Assembly: GCA_029582265.1 (NCBI GenBank)
Contig: CM055831.1
Span: 21,776,682 to 21,840,681, forward strand
Length of the DNA: 64,000 bases
From: Zoroaster sp. YZ-2022
Taxonomy: Eukaryota > Echinodermata > Asteroidea > Forcipulatida > Zoroasteridae
Reading direction: 5' to 3'
In this document: in pieces, positions 13,468 through 25,905 of the stretch
Numbering within the stretch: position 1 is the stretch's first letter
Layout of the letters: the number at the start of each line of letters is the position of its first letter
Notes under the pieces: model-generated
Told to the model about the DNA's origin: nothing
The model's input: the letters and a program-made list of their open reading frames with translations, nothing else
Databases searched by the model: none
Program-made: the position numbers and the translations under genes

Positions 13468-13919
13468 GCCGGTAAAACACAAGCGATGCATCTTTAAATG
13501 ACAGCTCTTCTTCAGACATAAGTATTTCAAGTGATGTTTGATATCTCAATATTTACACAAATTAAGTTTCATGATAAACGTTTTTTTCCTAAAGAATTTC
13601 GGATGGTAACTTTTCGAAATACAATTTTGGTTTTCTTAAATAAAATAAAATCACTGGAATAATAGTTTTATGTAAACCTGTGATCGTTTATAATGTTTGA
13701 GAAATACCAATGTTGTACCTTACCTTTAATGTTTTGTATACAGTATGCGAGGGACATAAGTTAATATTGTTTCCGTTATCAATAAAGTGACAAAGGGAGC
13801 AGAAACAATTTTCTGATCTCTTATCACTGCTTCATTTTTAGAAACTGAAAACTCGGACAAAAATCATCAATATATTTGTGGGTTCATTTCTGTTTCTGTA
13901 TTTGTATTGTCCAAAAATG

Positions 13920-14905
13920 TTATCTTATGCATTGCTTGAGTACGTCTTTTAATATTTCAAAAGATAGCTTTCTGAATGTTTTGTTCATTCCAACGTATAT
14001 GATGAAATTCCACCAACTGTTGTTTATGGCTATGCGAAGATAAATTCTAATATGGCGGAATTCTATCTGGATTAAGATCGCCATAAATCCGCAAAAGAAA
14101 AAATGGCAACCAGCTAACGATTGTATACCGTAACAATCACATAGAGACAGTTTGACTGCTTTCCACACTTCCAACTTTACCGACGTTTTAATTCCTCTGG
14201 GGGAGCGATTTGATCAGGTACGTTCACGGTGTTGTTTTCATGGCTTGGGTGTGGCTGGTGTGGATGAGTTTTATGTAGATATAAGCATAATCGTGCACGG
14301 GGAGAAGAAACATGAAGAGTGCAAAAAACAGGTCACATCTATGGATAAATTATCTTTGTCGTTCTCTAACAAACACAAGACGGCGGCCTGGTTGTACTGC
14401 ACCACCAGTTTACTGTGGCCATATACTACCGCTGCAACAATGGTAGAACTTACCCATTGGAATACCCGATTCTTTACATTATGCGTCTCTGTGGCAAGAG
14501 GTTGGGTAGAGTAAAGGTTTGGTTATTGCTATCAAACGATCCAAATGGGGAAAGTATGAGGTTAAGGATTGAGATAACACACAGAACACCTCCTATGAAG
14601 TACATCAGTGTGCATGGCCGCATGGTGTCAAATGGCCATCTATCCGCCAGCCGATATTGGAATTAAAAGGTAGTCATTATCCCCATTCCAAGGTCTGACA
14701 GGGCAGGGAGGACATAACAAGCTTGGTCGAGCCGGGTGGAACTCCCACGTACCTTCCCCATAACAGCGAGAGTCAGTACGTTCACACCAGATGATAGCGA
14801 GACTTGACACAGCTATGTACGCGGTCCGGAGCATAATCAAAGCCGGGCTTAGTCGGTCGCCGTCCGGCAGCTCTAGGAAAGATGTCATGCATTAACTGGT
14901 AACAT
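13920..14905 (-). CDS. Class A GPCR, tandem copy C (frame-disrupted)
   Basis: This is the third copy of the receptor, with the same layout as copy B and the conserved start ATG at complement 14903-14905. In the C-terminal open stretch (13920-14174) TM7 reads NFIIYVGMNKTFRKLSFEIL, giving the NFIIY variant of NPxxY followed by helix 8. TM1 (SSLAIICVNVLTLAVM-like across frames), the TM3 DRLIAITKPLLYP motif and the TM4 FQWVSSTI motif are also present. Several single-base shifts break the frame. A 500-N gap begins only 6 bases upstream of the start codon, so the promoter is missing. Confidence 0.7.
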
Positions 14906-14911
14906 GACGAA

Positions 14912-15411
14912 NNNNNNNNNNNNNNNNNNNNNNNNNNNNNNNNNNNNNNNNNNNNNNNNNNNNNNNNNNNNNNNNNNNNNNNNNNNNNNNNNNNNNNNNN
15001 NNNNNNNNNNNNNNNNNNNNNNNNNNNNNNNNNNNNNNNNNNNNNNNNNNNNNNNNNNNNNNNNNNNNNNNNNNNNNNNNNNNNNNNNNNNNNNNNNNNN
15101 NNNNNNNNNNNNNNNNNNNNNNNNNNNNNNNNNNNNNNNNNNNNNNNNNNNNNNNNNNNNNNNNNNNNNNNNNNNNNNNNNNNNNNNNNNNNNNNNNNNN
15201 NNNNNNNNNNNNNNNNNNNNNNNNNNNNNNNNNNNNNNNNNNNNNNNNNNNNNNNNNNNNNNNNNNNNNNNNNNNNNNNNNNNNNNNNNNNNNNNNNNNN
15301 NNNNNNNNNNNNNNNNNNNNNNNNNNNNNNNNNNNNNNNNNNNNNNNNNNNNNNNNNNNNNNNNNNNNNNNNNNNNNNNNNNNNNNNNNNNNNNNNNNNN
15401 NNNNNNNNNNN
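14912..15411. other. Assembly gap of 500 N
   Basis: Exactly 500 undetermined bases, a fixed-size scaffold gap. The real distance, order and orientation of the flanking contigs are unknown. Open frames running through it are meaningless. Confidence 0.99.
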
Positions 15412-15749
15412 ACAGATGATCATGTTTGACAATATATCGATTGTTTTGATTCAATATTTTTCAGTATTTGAATTTAAAATTTAAAACCCATGAAATCGAG
15501 AATCTTTTTTGCCGCCCACAGGGCTGGCTCGCGCCCAACCCACCATCTCATTGACCCGCATGGCGGCTGGAAATCTGTGAAATTTCCCTTGTAGGATTCT
15601 TGAAAGCATTACTCAAAATACTGGCTAGAAGATAAATAGACTTTAGGATAATTTGGTCTGGCACAAATGACTGAATTTAAATCTTTAAAGCAAAAATTCT
15701 GAAAATAAAGAAAGTTTTGGGTGATATCAATTTTTGTCACCCCGATATT
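15412..15749. other. Start of middle contig, no gene seen
   Basis: AT-rich DNA with no recognisable coding potential. Confidence 0.4.
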
Positions 15750-16130
15750 GTAAAAACATATATCAGATTTTTGATGGTATCAAGATTGGTTTGTTTTCAT
15801 TCATGCACAATTGTTTAGAGCCAATAACCACAGGTTTTACATTCAAGTGTACCCTTCAAGAGACACATAAATTGGTTGCATGGCACCATGGACATTGGAA
15901 AATTTTGTTTGCATTCTGTGTATGTACTACTTTGGGCCCTTTTTGTGTGATTTGTTTTTGTGTCCACTTCCAAAGCTAAAAATCTAATTTTTTTTCATGG
16001 AATTTTGACTCGGCTACAATTGAAATTTTTTTTAATCCGATTTGCCGCTATCTCGAAATTTGAAAAGGTTCTCATATCGAATTGAATAAAATAAAAAACC
16101 AGGCGAATTCGAATTAAATAAAGACAACAT
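15750..16130 (+). mobile_element. Diverged hAT-type MITE
   Basis: It shares, in order, the interior landmarks of the intact element at 50342-50741: TTCATTCATGCA, TTTAGAGCCAATAACCACAG, a C-rich CACTTCCAA stretch, TTTCATGGAATTTTGACT, and TTTAATCCGATTTGCCGCTATCTCG. Terminal repeats are eroded. It sits upstream of the TRAPPC12 start. Confidence 0.55.
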
Positions 16131-16743
16131 TTAAGGAGAAATTAAAGTATCGATCGATTTTGCTGCGGGATGATTAAATTCATTATGTACAACACTTCGG
16201 GTTGCTACCCATGCCATGTTTATTGAACCTCAGATGACGTGGTCATATGTGATTGCAAAATAAGTGCAGCTGTTGGTCTTTTGCGAATTACTAAGCTGTG
16301 CGGACCAGTGCATTTTCAGACGCTTGTTGGACATGGATGTCTATTAACCTCCTACTATTGATGCATAGTGAAAGTTGTTGTAGAGGTCAAAACCAGTCAA
16401 CGCCTGTTTTTACTGTTGACCCAAATGGCACAAGGGACATTTTGACTGATTTTGCTGTCATTTTGACCACCCTGAATAATACCAGACAATGCTTTACCAG
16501 TCAAAAACAGTAGACTCATTTTGACCTGTAAATGTACTACACGTAAGGTTTTGACAGTGTTGACCTTTTTAATGCACTGGATATACCTTGGCATGTATTT
16601 GACCCTTGAGTAGTAGGAGAGTTAAGTCATAAAAATTTAAATAGTCCTAGATCAATAGTGGCTTAAAATATTTTCTTAATTGTTTTTACCTGTTTTGTTA
16701 AGACAGCAGACTCCAACTGTTGTTGGCCAAGCAAGGTATTAAG
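16131..16743. other. Region upstream of TRAPPC12, no promoter element identified
   Basis: This contains a locally repetitive stretch rich in TTTTGACC and TTGACTG motifs (about 16395-16590). The TTTTGTTAAG run at about 16693-16702 looks like a splice acceptor, so the first coding exon may begin at about 16703 with an upstream non-coding exon not visible here. Confidence 0.35.
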
Positions 16744-18099
16744 ATGGATCCTGAAAACGAAACTATTCTCAGTCCACCAGATGCTCCACTGGTCACTGCA
16801 ACAGTGGTGAGTGGGTAAACCTGGATAGTATCTCTCAGGATCCCCTCTTGAGACACCGTAGGGCCAAGGGACGATACCAGTCAGGAGGCAGCTGAATTGA
16901 AGGAGGACGTGGGCCGAGATAAGCAGACGGAATCAACAGAGGAGGTGCAGGAATAAGATTGGTCTCCCAAACCGCTTTGATGCAAGCTCTTTGGGAGACG
17001 GAGGATATTGCATACAGCTTTGAAGATGATTTTCGATGCAGGCTCTGTACAACTGCAAGTTCAGGAGGAGATAAAACCACAGAAGATACACCAGAAGAAG
17101 ACCAAGCAGCTGGGAAATCTTCATGTAGCTGTGGAAGTTAAAAGGCAGTCTTCACTGGATGGCTTTGAATCACAGCCCATTGGAAGCCCTGGAGCCCAGT
17201 TCCAATTTTCAGATTCCGGACCATTTGGTGAAATAAGCCCGAGGCAGAGTTTGGGAACAGAGACAGTCACAGCTGGAGAGCAGCCTGCAATCAGTAGCTT
17301 CTTTAAGGAGGAGGATGTTGTGTCAGCCGGTGACACTGAAGGCAAGAGCTTCTTTGATTCATTCACAAGTGGTGGAGATGGATTCCCTGGCCCTGGATCA
17401 ATTGAAACTCCACATGCAGAGGAAGACAATAGAACAATGAACCCTCCTACGGGTACGTCACAGGTGAACCTGCTGGAACCTCTGGGTCAGGATTTGCCCT
17501 CTGCCCATTTCCATGACATGAAGGATCCACTGAGGAGATTTTCTTGGGAATGGTATGTCATCAGAGACCTCCCAGGATGTCACTTCAACCAAACATACCC
17601 TTCTGGAATTGTCTCAGCAGAGTGCTAGTGCCACTTAGACAACCAACCCACAGGAAAAACCAGGAAAAAGGGGACACTCAGCCCGCATCCCCCCGGCCCT
17701 GACGTGACTAGCACAAAATCTTTGCAGTGTCCAGGACCGGGGAGAGGGAGAACCTTCAAGGTGGCATTTAAAAGAATCACTCAACAGCATCTGAGCTAGA
17801 GCGGGTGGACCCGATGTCTCCTACATCTGGGGAGAAAGGACCAGTTTCCCCGTTGCCCCTCGGGCAGCTCCCAAACTAAAAGCAGAACACCCCTTCCCCC
17901 CTTTCACCCAAACTATTTTCCCGCCACGGGAGGACATTTTGCGGGGCAGCGTTTAAGCAAATGAGAGGGCCCCACTAGATGCTTGGTTGCCATCCAGTGC
18001 CAAGGTCCGGGAAAAAGGGATGTCTGTTTTGGAAGGGACTGAGGTTGACAGAGCACAGCTAAATTATGCCGGGAGAAATTTCCCTGGGAGGATCCACAA
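16744..18099 (+). CDS. TRAPPC12: TRAPPC12 5' coding exon (long, acidic, disordered region)
   Basis: This is the N-terminal region of trafficking protein particle complex subunit 12, a TRAPPIII subunit acting in ER-to-Golgi transport and autophagy. Its human orthologue also has a reported mitotic kinetochore role (family knowledge). The proposed start is ATG 16744 (MDPENETILSPPDAP). The open stretch 17008-17628 carries signatures also found in vertebrate TRAPPC12: LDGFESQP followed by a serine/glycine-rich stretch, then SSFFKEED and KSFFDSFTSGGD. The part nearest the exon end reads DAWLPSSAKVRE, matching the family's DAWLP motif. The donor is AA|GTAAGA at 18100. At least three frame changes are needed, and quality collapses after about 17640. 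The region precedes the TPR part of the protein. Confidence 0.75.
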
Positions 18100-18683
18100 G
18101 TAAGAAAAAGAAGAAAATTTTAAAAGCCGCGGGGTCTTTTGAAATTTAAACCCTTTTTGTTTTTCCATACTTAAAAACCCCAAAAAGAAGTGAAAAATTT
18201 TTTACCACAATAATGGGGGTAAAAAAATTGATATTAAAGGGAAAGGGAAAACATTGATATTTGGGAAAAATTCTTTTTCAAGAAAAAAAAACAAAAAACA
18301 AAAATTTTCCCCTTTACAAGTTTCAATTTAAGGTGTCTTTTTTGGAGAAAAAATAAAAAACTGTTGATTTTTTTTTGTTTTGTATTTCAAAAAAAATTTC
18401 CATTTTTTATTCAATGAGGGAAAGAATTTGATATACACGTATGTACCAACGGGCAAAAAAAATTTTGATAATTTTCCCGGCAAGGTTTATCTTAACCAAT
18501 GTTGTATTTTAAAAAAAGGGGCCCTTTGGTTCTTGAACTTGAGAAAAGTTTTCAAATTGATAATCTAAAGGAATATTTCACTACGTCACTGAGCACACAG
18601 TAGACCCTTTGAATGACAGGGTGTAAACAAAAAGAATAATTTTTTGGGATCTCCCCTTTTGGGTTTTTTGGGCCCAAAACCAG

Positions 18684-18796
18684 GGAGATCCGGGAAAGGG
18701 AAACTAGTGTACCGATACGGGAGATGGGCTAATAAAAAAAGTCATTTGACTATCAACCAAGTGAAAATGATGATGCGGGCCCTGAAGAGACTATAA
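18684..18796 (+). pseudogene. TRAPPC12: TRAPPC12 exon 2, corrupted copy
   Basis: The sequence starting after CCAG at 18680-18683 (GGAGATCCGGGAAAGGGAAA, then CTAGTGTACCGATACGGGAG) is a damaged version of the exon at 45768-45888. It has several missing bases and no usable frame. It is probably the same exon read badly, not a decayed paralogue. Confidence 0.75.
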
Positions 18797-19242
18797 AGGG
18801 ACAAACATTGTGTCTGAATAAAATTTTAAAAGGGACAGTATGGGCCATGATCAGGGGATTTTAACAGGGCAGGGAATGGGGTGTCCTGGTTTAAGATGAA
18901 CACAGTGACTAAAAATTATTTTCCCATTTATAGCAGCAAGGGATGACATTATCGGGGGGAAATTTTTCAGTCATCAAACCCCAAAACTAAATTGGGTTTC
19001 CCATCCCCCTGTTAACGTGATGATATTTAAATTTTAAGATTGTTTTCCCAATGACCCTCTATTGAGGACCTGTTGGGGAAAGGATTTTTTTAAAAACAGG
19101 ACTGAGAGGGGGGCAACTGGGGGTGGTTTTTAACCCCAATTTCCCAAAATCCTCCAAAATCCTTTTTCCAAAGTGAAGGATTTTAAAGGGTTTGAAGTAC
19201 TCCCTTTTTGCTAAAGTAAGGTTTTTGGGAGGATTAAAAGGG

Positions 19243-19480
19243 GTGAACCCAAATGGGCCGGGGGGTTGGGGGAAGGATCTGGTTGGGGCCAAAAAATTTC
19301 CCGGGGGAGTTGGGAAGGGATTCAGGTTATTTTAACCCAAATGGGCCCAGGGAGTTGGGAAGGTTTCAGGGTTCAAAAAAATTTAAAGGGAGTTGGGGAA
19401 GGATCAAGGAGGGGAAGAAATTTCCAGGAGTTGGGGGAAAAATTCTGGTTAAAAGGTTAAATGGGCTTTGGGAGTTGGGG
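19243..19480. repeat. Corrupted copy of the 44-bp minisatellite
   Basis: Repeated AAATGGGCC, GGGAGTTGGGAAGG and TTCAGGTTA-like units correspond to the clean array at 46349-46611. Confidence 0.6.
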
Positions 19481-20274
19481 TTGTTTGGGGTATAAATTTT
19501 TGGAAAAAATGTCTGTAAAGCATCCATCCCAAAAAACGGTATAAAAACCAATCTGTTTAAAATTTTCAATTTTTTAATGGGGAAAAAAAATTATTTATGG
19601 ATTTTTTGATACCATCACGTTTTTCCCACCAAGCACGTTTTTTTGAAAAATAAAAGTGATCTTTAAATTTTTATTTGAAATCACCATTGTGTTTAATGGC
19701 ATTAACACCTGCATGTAAAAATCCAAAATACCTGCTTTTTTTGGTGGTTAAAACCAGCTTTGATTTTTAAAAACCCCTTGAATGATCTTTTCTTGGAAAA
19801 AATGTTCTAAAAGGGGGGCCTGCCTGAGCCTATCACTTTTCCAAGAAGAGACCAAGGGTGTCCCCCAAAGAAGAAATTATCTATCCACCACAAAGCCTCA
19901 AACCAAAAAAATTAAAATATAAAATTTTGGGGGCAACAAATACTAAACCACGATATTTAAATTTTTAAACCCCAATGTAAAAGGGAGTCCCCCCATCCAC
20001 AAAATTTTAAATTTGTTCTTCCCCAAACCCTTTGGGCATAAAAGTTTGCGTCCTTTCCAAGAATTTTAACAAAATCAACTGTTCCCCCAAACCCCCGTAA
20101 ATGTTTGAACATTTTAAAAGGTCAACCAAACAGGGGGAGACCACTTTCCCCTTAACCCCCCGGGTGGAAAGTACAACAGCAAAGGTTTTAGGGGCCTGAA
20201 GGGTTGTTTAAAAATTGCACGGATTGCAGGGGGGTTAATGATATAATAATGAAGGATTTTTAAAGTGTTTTTTA

Positions 20275-20560
20275 AATTTGCTCATCGGGGGCACAAAAAT
20301 CTTCCAAACCATCCCAGCTCACTGGGAGTATAAGTTCAATTTTTTTTTGGGGGATATGGGGCTAAATCAAACAAAAACCCAACCCGGCCCCTCACAAAAA
20401 ATTTATTTCCCCCTGGGTGGAGAGAACCCAATGGGTAAAGTTTTCGTTCGAGAACAAAGCACCCTGGTCATGGTGGGGATTAAACCCCAATCGGGACGAT
20501 CACCCATCGGGAACCAAACCGATGCACTAAACCGCCCCCCGGGCACTGTTAGCCTTTAGT
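20275..20560 (-). mobile_element. SINE-1, corrupted copy
   Basis: It corresponds position for position to the SINE at 47467-47765, including the AATCGGGACGATC, AAACCGATGCACTAAACCG head region. It is at the orthologous site. Confidence 0.65.
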
Positions 20561-20639
20561 CAAAGTTCCAAAAACCCCAATCAAAAAAGGGCCCAGGGAC
20601 AAAGAGGATGTCAGAATGGTTTTTACCAGTCCATTTTGT

Positions 20640-21050
20640 GGTTTTTAAACCAGGGAAACATAATTTTTCCATTATCGCATTTTTTTTATTCAAAAAGGAA
20701 AACCCTTTTTGGGGTTAAACCCAATATCGGAATATCGCGTTTAAAAAATATTTTCGCTTTTTAAAAAAATATATCGCAAAAAAAAAATTTTGTAAAGTCA
20801 AGCCAAAAATTTCCCAGGGAAAAATAAAATTAGAAGTCTTTTCAGCTGGGAAAAAAAAACCCAAACCCATTTTAATTAAATAAAAGAATAAACACAAAAA
20901 TTTTGGATTTTTTTGGACGTTTTAGAAGGGTACATCCCCCTTTTTGTGAATTACGGTCGAAAAACAGGGATAATGAAAAAATAAGGAATATGTTTGGGGG
21001 TTATATCCAAGGATAAAAATTTGATATAAAACCCGGTTTCACAAGATATT
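20640..21050. mobile_element. hAT-type MITE, corrupted copy
   Basis: The ATTATCGCATTTTTTTTATTC and AATATCGCG landmarks match the intact element at 47869-48297 at the orthologous site. Confidence 0.55.
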
Positions 21051-21378
21051 TCCTAGGGGAAGAAAAATTTTAATTTTCTTTATTTAAAAAAGACCCCCCC
21101 AACTTTTTGTTTTACAGTGATTATTTAAAAAAATTTTGGGCATATATAAATTTTTTTTTTTTTTAAGGAAAATTTCAGTAGTAGCCCTGGAATGGACTGT
21201 AACGCCCCCGGGCTTCGTGATTTAATTGTGTGTGGTTTTTTTGGGGGCTTTTAAGGTTTTTGCCGCTCAGCGCTTTGACTAAAGGCTCCCTCCGGGGGAA
21301 ATAACCAAAAGTGATTGTTCGGTTTTGGAAATGAAATTGAAAAGGAATTGTTTACATTGGGACATGTTTTTTTCAAAG

Positions 21379-21489
21379 GACACTGGCTGTTTGGCGCAGT
21401 TTTGGGGAATTTAAAAGGGATTTTTGTTGAGCTTTTTTAAAAAGCAAAGGTCAAGCGGGGATGCCCCAAAGCACACCTCAGTCATTACG
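21379..21489 (+). pseudogene. TRAPPC12: TRAPPC12 exon 3, corrupted copy
   Basis: GGACACTGGCTGTTTGG through CACACCTCAGTCATTAC corresponds to the exon at 48688-48801. Base-level noise destroys the frame. Confidence 0.7.
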
Positions 21490-21635
21490 GGGCAGTGCCC
21501 GGGAAGGTATCCGTTTATCTTGGCTCCCGAATTAGGGGCAATGGAAGAATGGGGCAGACTTGGCACAGCCACCCAAAAAAGTACCCTTTTTAAAAAACCC
21601 CCAATTGAACCCCTTAAAGGTCGGGGTTTAATGGA

Positions 21636-21966
21636 GTGCCAGGGTTTTGGCTTTGGGGCACGGAGAAGTTCGGGGTGGCTGAGTCCCAGAATGGGGTTCA
21701 ACCCGTCCGAGAGGGGGGGGGATTTTGGTCCTGAGCACTTTATAATTGCTTTTTTCCACCCAGGAGTAAAGGGGCCCCCGTGGGGGCAGAGTTGGTTGTT
21801 GTTTTTTGATTACCCATATGGAAATGGGAAATTGAGTTAAACCCCGGGGCTGAGATTTTTTTGGAATGATTTAGGTTTCCGATGGGGGGGAATAATGTAC
21901 GGGCCCAAACCCCTGTTTAAGAGTGTTTTAAAAACCCCCGACATTATTATTATTATTATTATTATT
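21636..21966 (+). mobile_element. SINE-1, corrupted copy
   Basis: It corresponds to the clean SINE at 48962-49316, including an ATT tail at about 21943-21966. Confidence 0.6.
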
Positions 21967-22179
21967 AACAAGAAAAAAAAAACATTTTGATGGTACTGAT
22001 GCTGCCATTTTGGGTTTAAAACCGACATTAGATTACGTTTTGTATTAACCACACATGCTACACTACATTTGTGGAATTTTTAAATAAAACATACAGGCCA
22101 TATATTTTACTTAATAGACGAATGTACTTTTTAATAATTTAGATATAGATCCATAATCTGCAGTTCAGGATCCTCCTAC

Positions 22180-22500
22180 ATAATAATAATAATAATGTGG
22201 GATTTATAGCACGATCCACCAACTAAAAGGGGGTCCCAAGATTATATTATTACCCCCCCCCAAAGGTTTATAAGGCTATAAATCTTTCCTGAAACCATCT
22301 CACCCCTGGGAGTTTTGGCTCAATTGCCCCATTACAGCAAAGGGCTAATCAACCAAATTTCCCCCCCACAGGCACCCATTTAACCCCTGGGTGGAGAGAA
22401 CCCAATTATTTTTATGTTTTTGCTCAAGGACACAAGTGTAAATCCCAGGATTCAACCCACTTTCCCGCACACCGGGAATTTTGAGCCCCGGGGTGTTAGA
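22180..22500 (-). mobile_element. SINE-2, corrupted copy
   Basis: AATAATAATAATAATGTGGG followed by the ACGATCCACCAACT and CCATCTCACCCCTGGGAG landmarks matches the clean SINE at 49536-49898. Confidence 0.6.
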
Positions 22501-22736
22501 CTTTTTGGGCCCCCTTAAACCCCACATATACAGGGTGATAGACTGGGAAACCTTTTAATTTTTGGCCCCCAAGATGGCACCATGTTATTTCAAAATGTTG
22601 TTTTTGGGGTGTTTTTTTCAGGAAAATATCGAAAAGGAAAGACAAAATTAATTTGTAAAGCTGTTTCTCCAGGTTTTCCCTAAATAAGCAGGGAAAAGGG
22701 TTTTTAAATTTTGAGGTGTGTTTTTTTTCCCACGGG

Positions 22737-22862
22737 ATTTTTTTTGACCCGCATTCCTTCTCCCCCGTTGCGGGCAAAAGATAAAGGTGGAGGTGAGGCA
22801 TTGGGATCTAGACGGGCCAGTTTCCCCACTTTGGGGCCCCCCAGACCTACCCCGGCCGTAAG
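22737..22862 (+). pseudogene. TRAPPC12: TRAPPC12 exon 4, corrupted copy
   Basis: Recognisable by GACCCGCATTCCTTCT and by CCCCAGACCTACCCCGGCC followed by GTAAGG. It corresponds to 50120-50258 with bases lost. Confidence 0.7.
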
Positions 22863-22934
22863 GGTGTATACAGACATTGGGAATTTTAAACCATCTGAAA
22901 CACAATGTACAACATTGATAAGGGAAAATTTATT

Positions 22935-23300
22935 TCAACCATTATTGGTTTGGGGAGATCATTTTTTATCCCCCATATATCGGCAAATATATACTGTGAT
23001 TTTATAATATCCTTTTTTTTTTATTATGCATGATTGCTTTGGGAGCCGAAAACCACAGGACCTTCTACAAGCATCACAAAAAATTTGAAATTCGCTTAGG
23101 GATTGTTGTATGTACTTAAGGAGTTATTTTGTTTCCCACCCCAAAAAACAGTTCTAATTTTTTTTCCCAGGGAATTTCGATTGACTAAGGCTTTTTTTTT
23201 TAATCGCGAGGTCGATATCTCGAAACCAAAAAGGGTTTTTCCCGGACGCAATCAAAAAAAAGTTATCGCAATATTTTTTTATCGTGTTATCACCCAAGTT
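22935..23300. mobile_element. hAT-type MITE, corrupted copy
   Basis: TTGGGGAGATCATTTTTTAT through TATTTTTTTATCGTGTTATC and ACCCAAG corresponds to the intact element at 50342-50741, at the orthologous site. Confidence 0.6.
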
Positions 23301-25559
23301 TTACATTATTGTTTTAAAAAAATGTATTATAATATATACATGTATAAAAAATTTTCACACACTGTACATATAAAACTAATCTTTGAAACCCTTATTGCAA
23401 TAAGTGCAACTTTGGGTTCAGAATAAAAAAATTTTGTTATGTTTTATAATTATAAAAAAAGGGATGGCTTTTTTTTTGGAAATTTTTTTATCTTCCCAGT
23501 TTACTTTTAAATGAAAGCACTTAGATGAATAATTAACCAGCAGGGATTGGTACATGTACCAAGTTCACATTTAACCCAACGTTTCCCAACCAGCCAAACC
23601 CCAACACCGGGGATTGTTGATTTTTTGATGGGTTGAGACCGGACTTCTGATTTTAATGTAAAGTGTTGAATATGGCTGGATGAGTCCCGGTGCAGTAAAT
23701 TTTGGGTTTTTTGATTGGGGGGAGGACGGTTTCTCCCAGCATGCAACATTGTTAGACTTTGAGTGGAGAGAGGGGGTAGCAACCTGTTTTTAAAAAAAAC
23801 CCGATAAAGGCAAATATTGTACGGGGTATGTTTTGGCATTGTGTTCAAATCTTGGGGGAACCACCAAATTCCATAGGGTGTTTTATTTTTTGTATAGTTG
23901 TTTTTTTGCATGAAAACAATTTTTGGGATTATGATGGGTTGGGGTCGGGGACTCCAGTGTTAAAACTTTATTTTTTGGGTTTTCCCACTAATCAAAATCC
24001 AACAGCAAAGGGGGCCTGTTGGAGTTTAAAGGGTTGAGTACTGTTATGGCGTGGGTTTAAATATTGAGGAAGGTTTCAGTAAAAATGTTTTGGGAGGGGG
24101 GCTAAAGAAAACTTATAGATAGTTTGTTCTTTGATAATCTGGTAATAATTAGCCCGGTTGGGTTTTTCCCTTCGGGGTACTACGGAGGGCCCAGGATTTA
24201 AACCCAAAAAATTGGGCAATTACAAAAAAAAAAAAATTTTAAATTTTAATTTTTTTAATTTTACCCGTGTTGTTGAAACTGGGCCGAGAATCTAAAGGCC
24301 CAAATACAATGCCACCCTTAGAGAGGTTTGAATTTAAAAATATTATTTTCCCCAATGTTTTAAGGAAAATAATAAAAAAGATTTAACGTTAAAGAGTTAT
24401 TTTAGTTTGATGGCTGTTCGCCCCTTGACCCCCAACAGAAAAAAGGCAGTATCGGCACAGGTGGCTGGGCATATCCCAAAAAGGGTGATGAGCCCACAAA
24501 ACCCGGTTTTGGAATTTTTTACCCCGGCTTCCAAAACGCAGGTTTTGCGCCACACCCCGCAAAAAAGGATTTTGAAATGATGAAAACCATCAAAACCCTT
24601 CCGGATTTTTCCCAACGAAATCTAGATTTTCTTTCAAAAAATGACATAGTAAAAATGATTTTTTTGAAATTAAAACCCTTTAGCGCTTTGTCATTATAGT
24701 TGTTCATAAAGTTTAGTACCAAATTTTTCAGCCCCCCCTTTTGGGGGGGGTGATTTAAAACAATGTTTTTTAACAAATTTTTTTGTGGGCGATGCCCTTC
24801 CTGTAGATGGGGAATTCGCGCAACAGAGACAGAGCCCTTTTTTGGGGCCGGGTAAAAACCAATGTTATCCCTTTTAAATTTCCCTAAATACTTATTTGTG
24901 ACTGCAGCCCACTACTGACTTTAAGGGGCCCCAAAACTATTAATATTTTGTCATGCCCTTAAAAACCCAGGGTCAATTCAATTACTGGTTATAAAAAAAC
25001 CAAAGGGCTGTTAATGGGTAATTAGATAAACCCAAAGGAAACAGTCCAGAACCACATTGGTACGAAAAATCGCTAGGTGGCGCTTATACTGCCTGTTTTT
25101 TTTTTTTATTGCAGCAGGGGGTTTGTTTTGGCGCAATGATTGTTGGGGAAAACGTCCCCAGGCCAGCAGCTCTGGTGTATTTAGTTAAATTTTTTGCTTT
25201 TTTCCAAAAATTAAATGCCCTTTTGAACCGCCAATGCAAGATGATGGTTTTAAACCTCAGGGGGAGGCACTGAAATGGGTATGGGATTTTGGAGGTGAGT
25301 TTAAGGCTTTTTCAGTTTGGGACCCCTTTTTGGGGAAAGAAAAACGGGGTGGGATACACATTTGTCCATACAGGATAACCATGGGATTCACCGAGCGCTA
25401 TATCATCCCAATGACAGAAGTTGTAAATGTCAGGTAGGGGCTGTGGTCATTACAGCTACTAAACACTATGGTATTTAAAAAACTTTAAAAAATTATAAAC
25501 AGATTTATATAAAATTTACTGTTTCAAAGTTGATGATGGTATAAAACATCCCATGTGGA

Positions 25560-25859
25560 GGTCTTTAGCCGTTAGCTTCCCGGACTCAAGTTCTGGTTTA
25601 GCAGCAGAATGGGGGTTCGAACCCGCCGTAATTTTTGGCCCTTGAGCAAGAAATTAACCATAATTGCTTTTCCACCCGGGGGGAAATGGCACCTGGGGAG
25701 GGCAGATTTGGGTTGATTCCCCCTTAATCCCTGTAATGGCAGCATTGAGTTGTATACCCCCCCAGGACCCGGGGATGGTTTCAGGAATAAAGGGGCCCAG
25801 GAGGGGAAATGCCCTTTGAGCACCACCTTTGGGGATACCCCGGCTTATAAGTCCACAAA

Positions 25860-25904
<45 letters not shown>

Positions 25905-25905
25905 C
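25560..25905 (+). mobile_element. SINE-2, corrupted copy, with long ATT tail
   Basis: It corresponds to 53076-53450. The tail is about 15 ATT units at 25860-25903. Confidence 0.65.

Noticed and set aside
14152..14666. Plus-strand open frames of 120 and 83 codons opposite GPCR copy C
   Set aside because: They are antisense shadows of the receptor coding strand.
14782..15454. Long open frames of about 170-216 codons across 14782-15454
   Set aside because: They run through the 500-N gap and consist mostly of undetermined residues.
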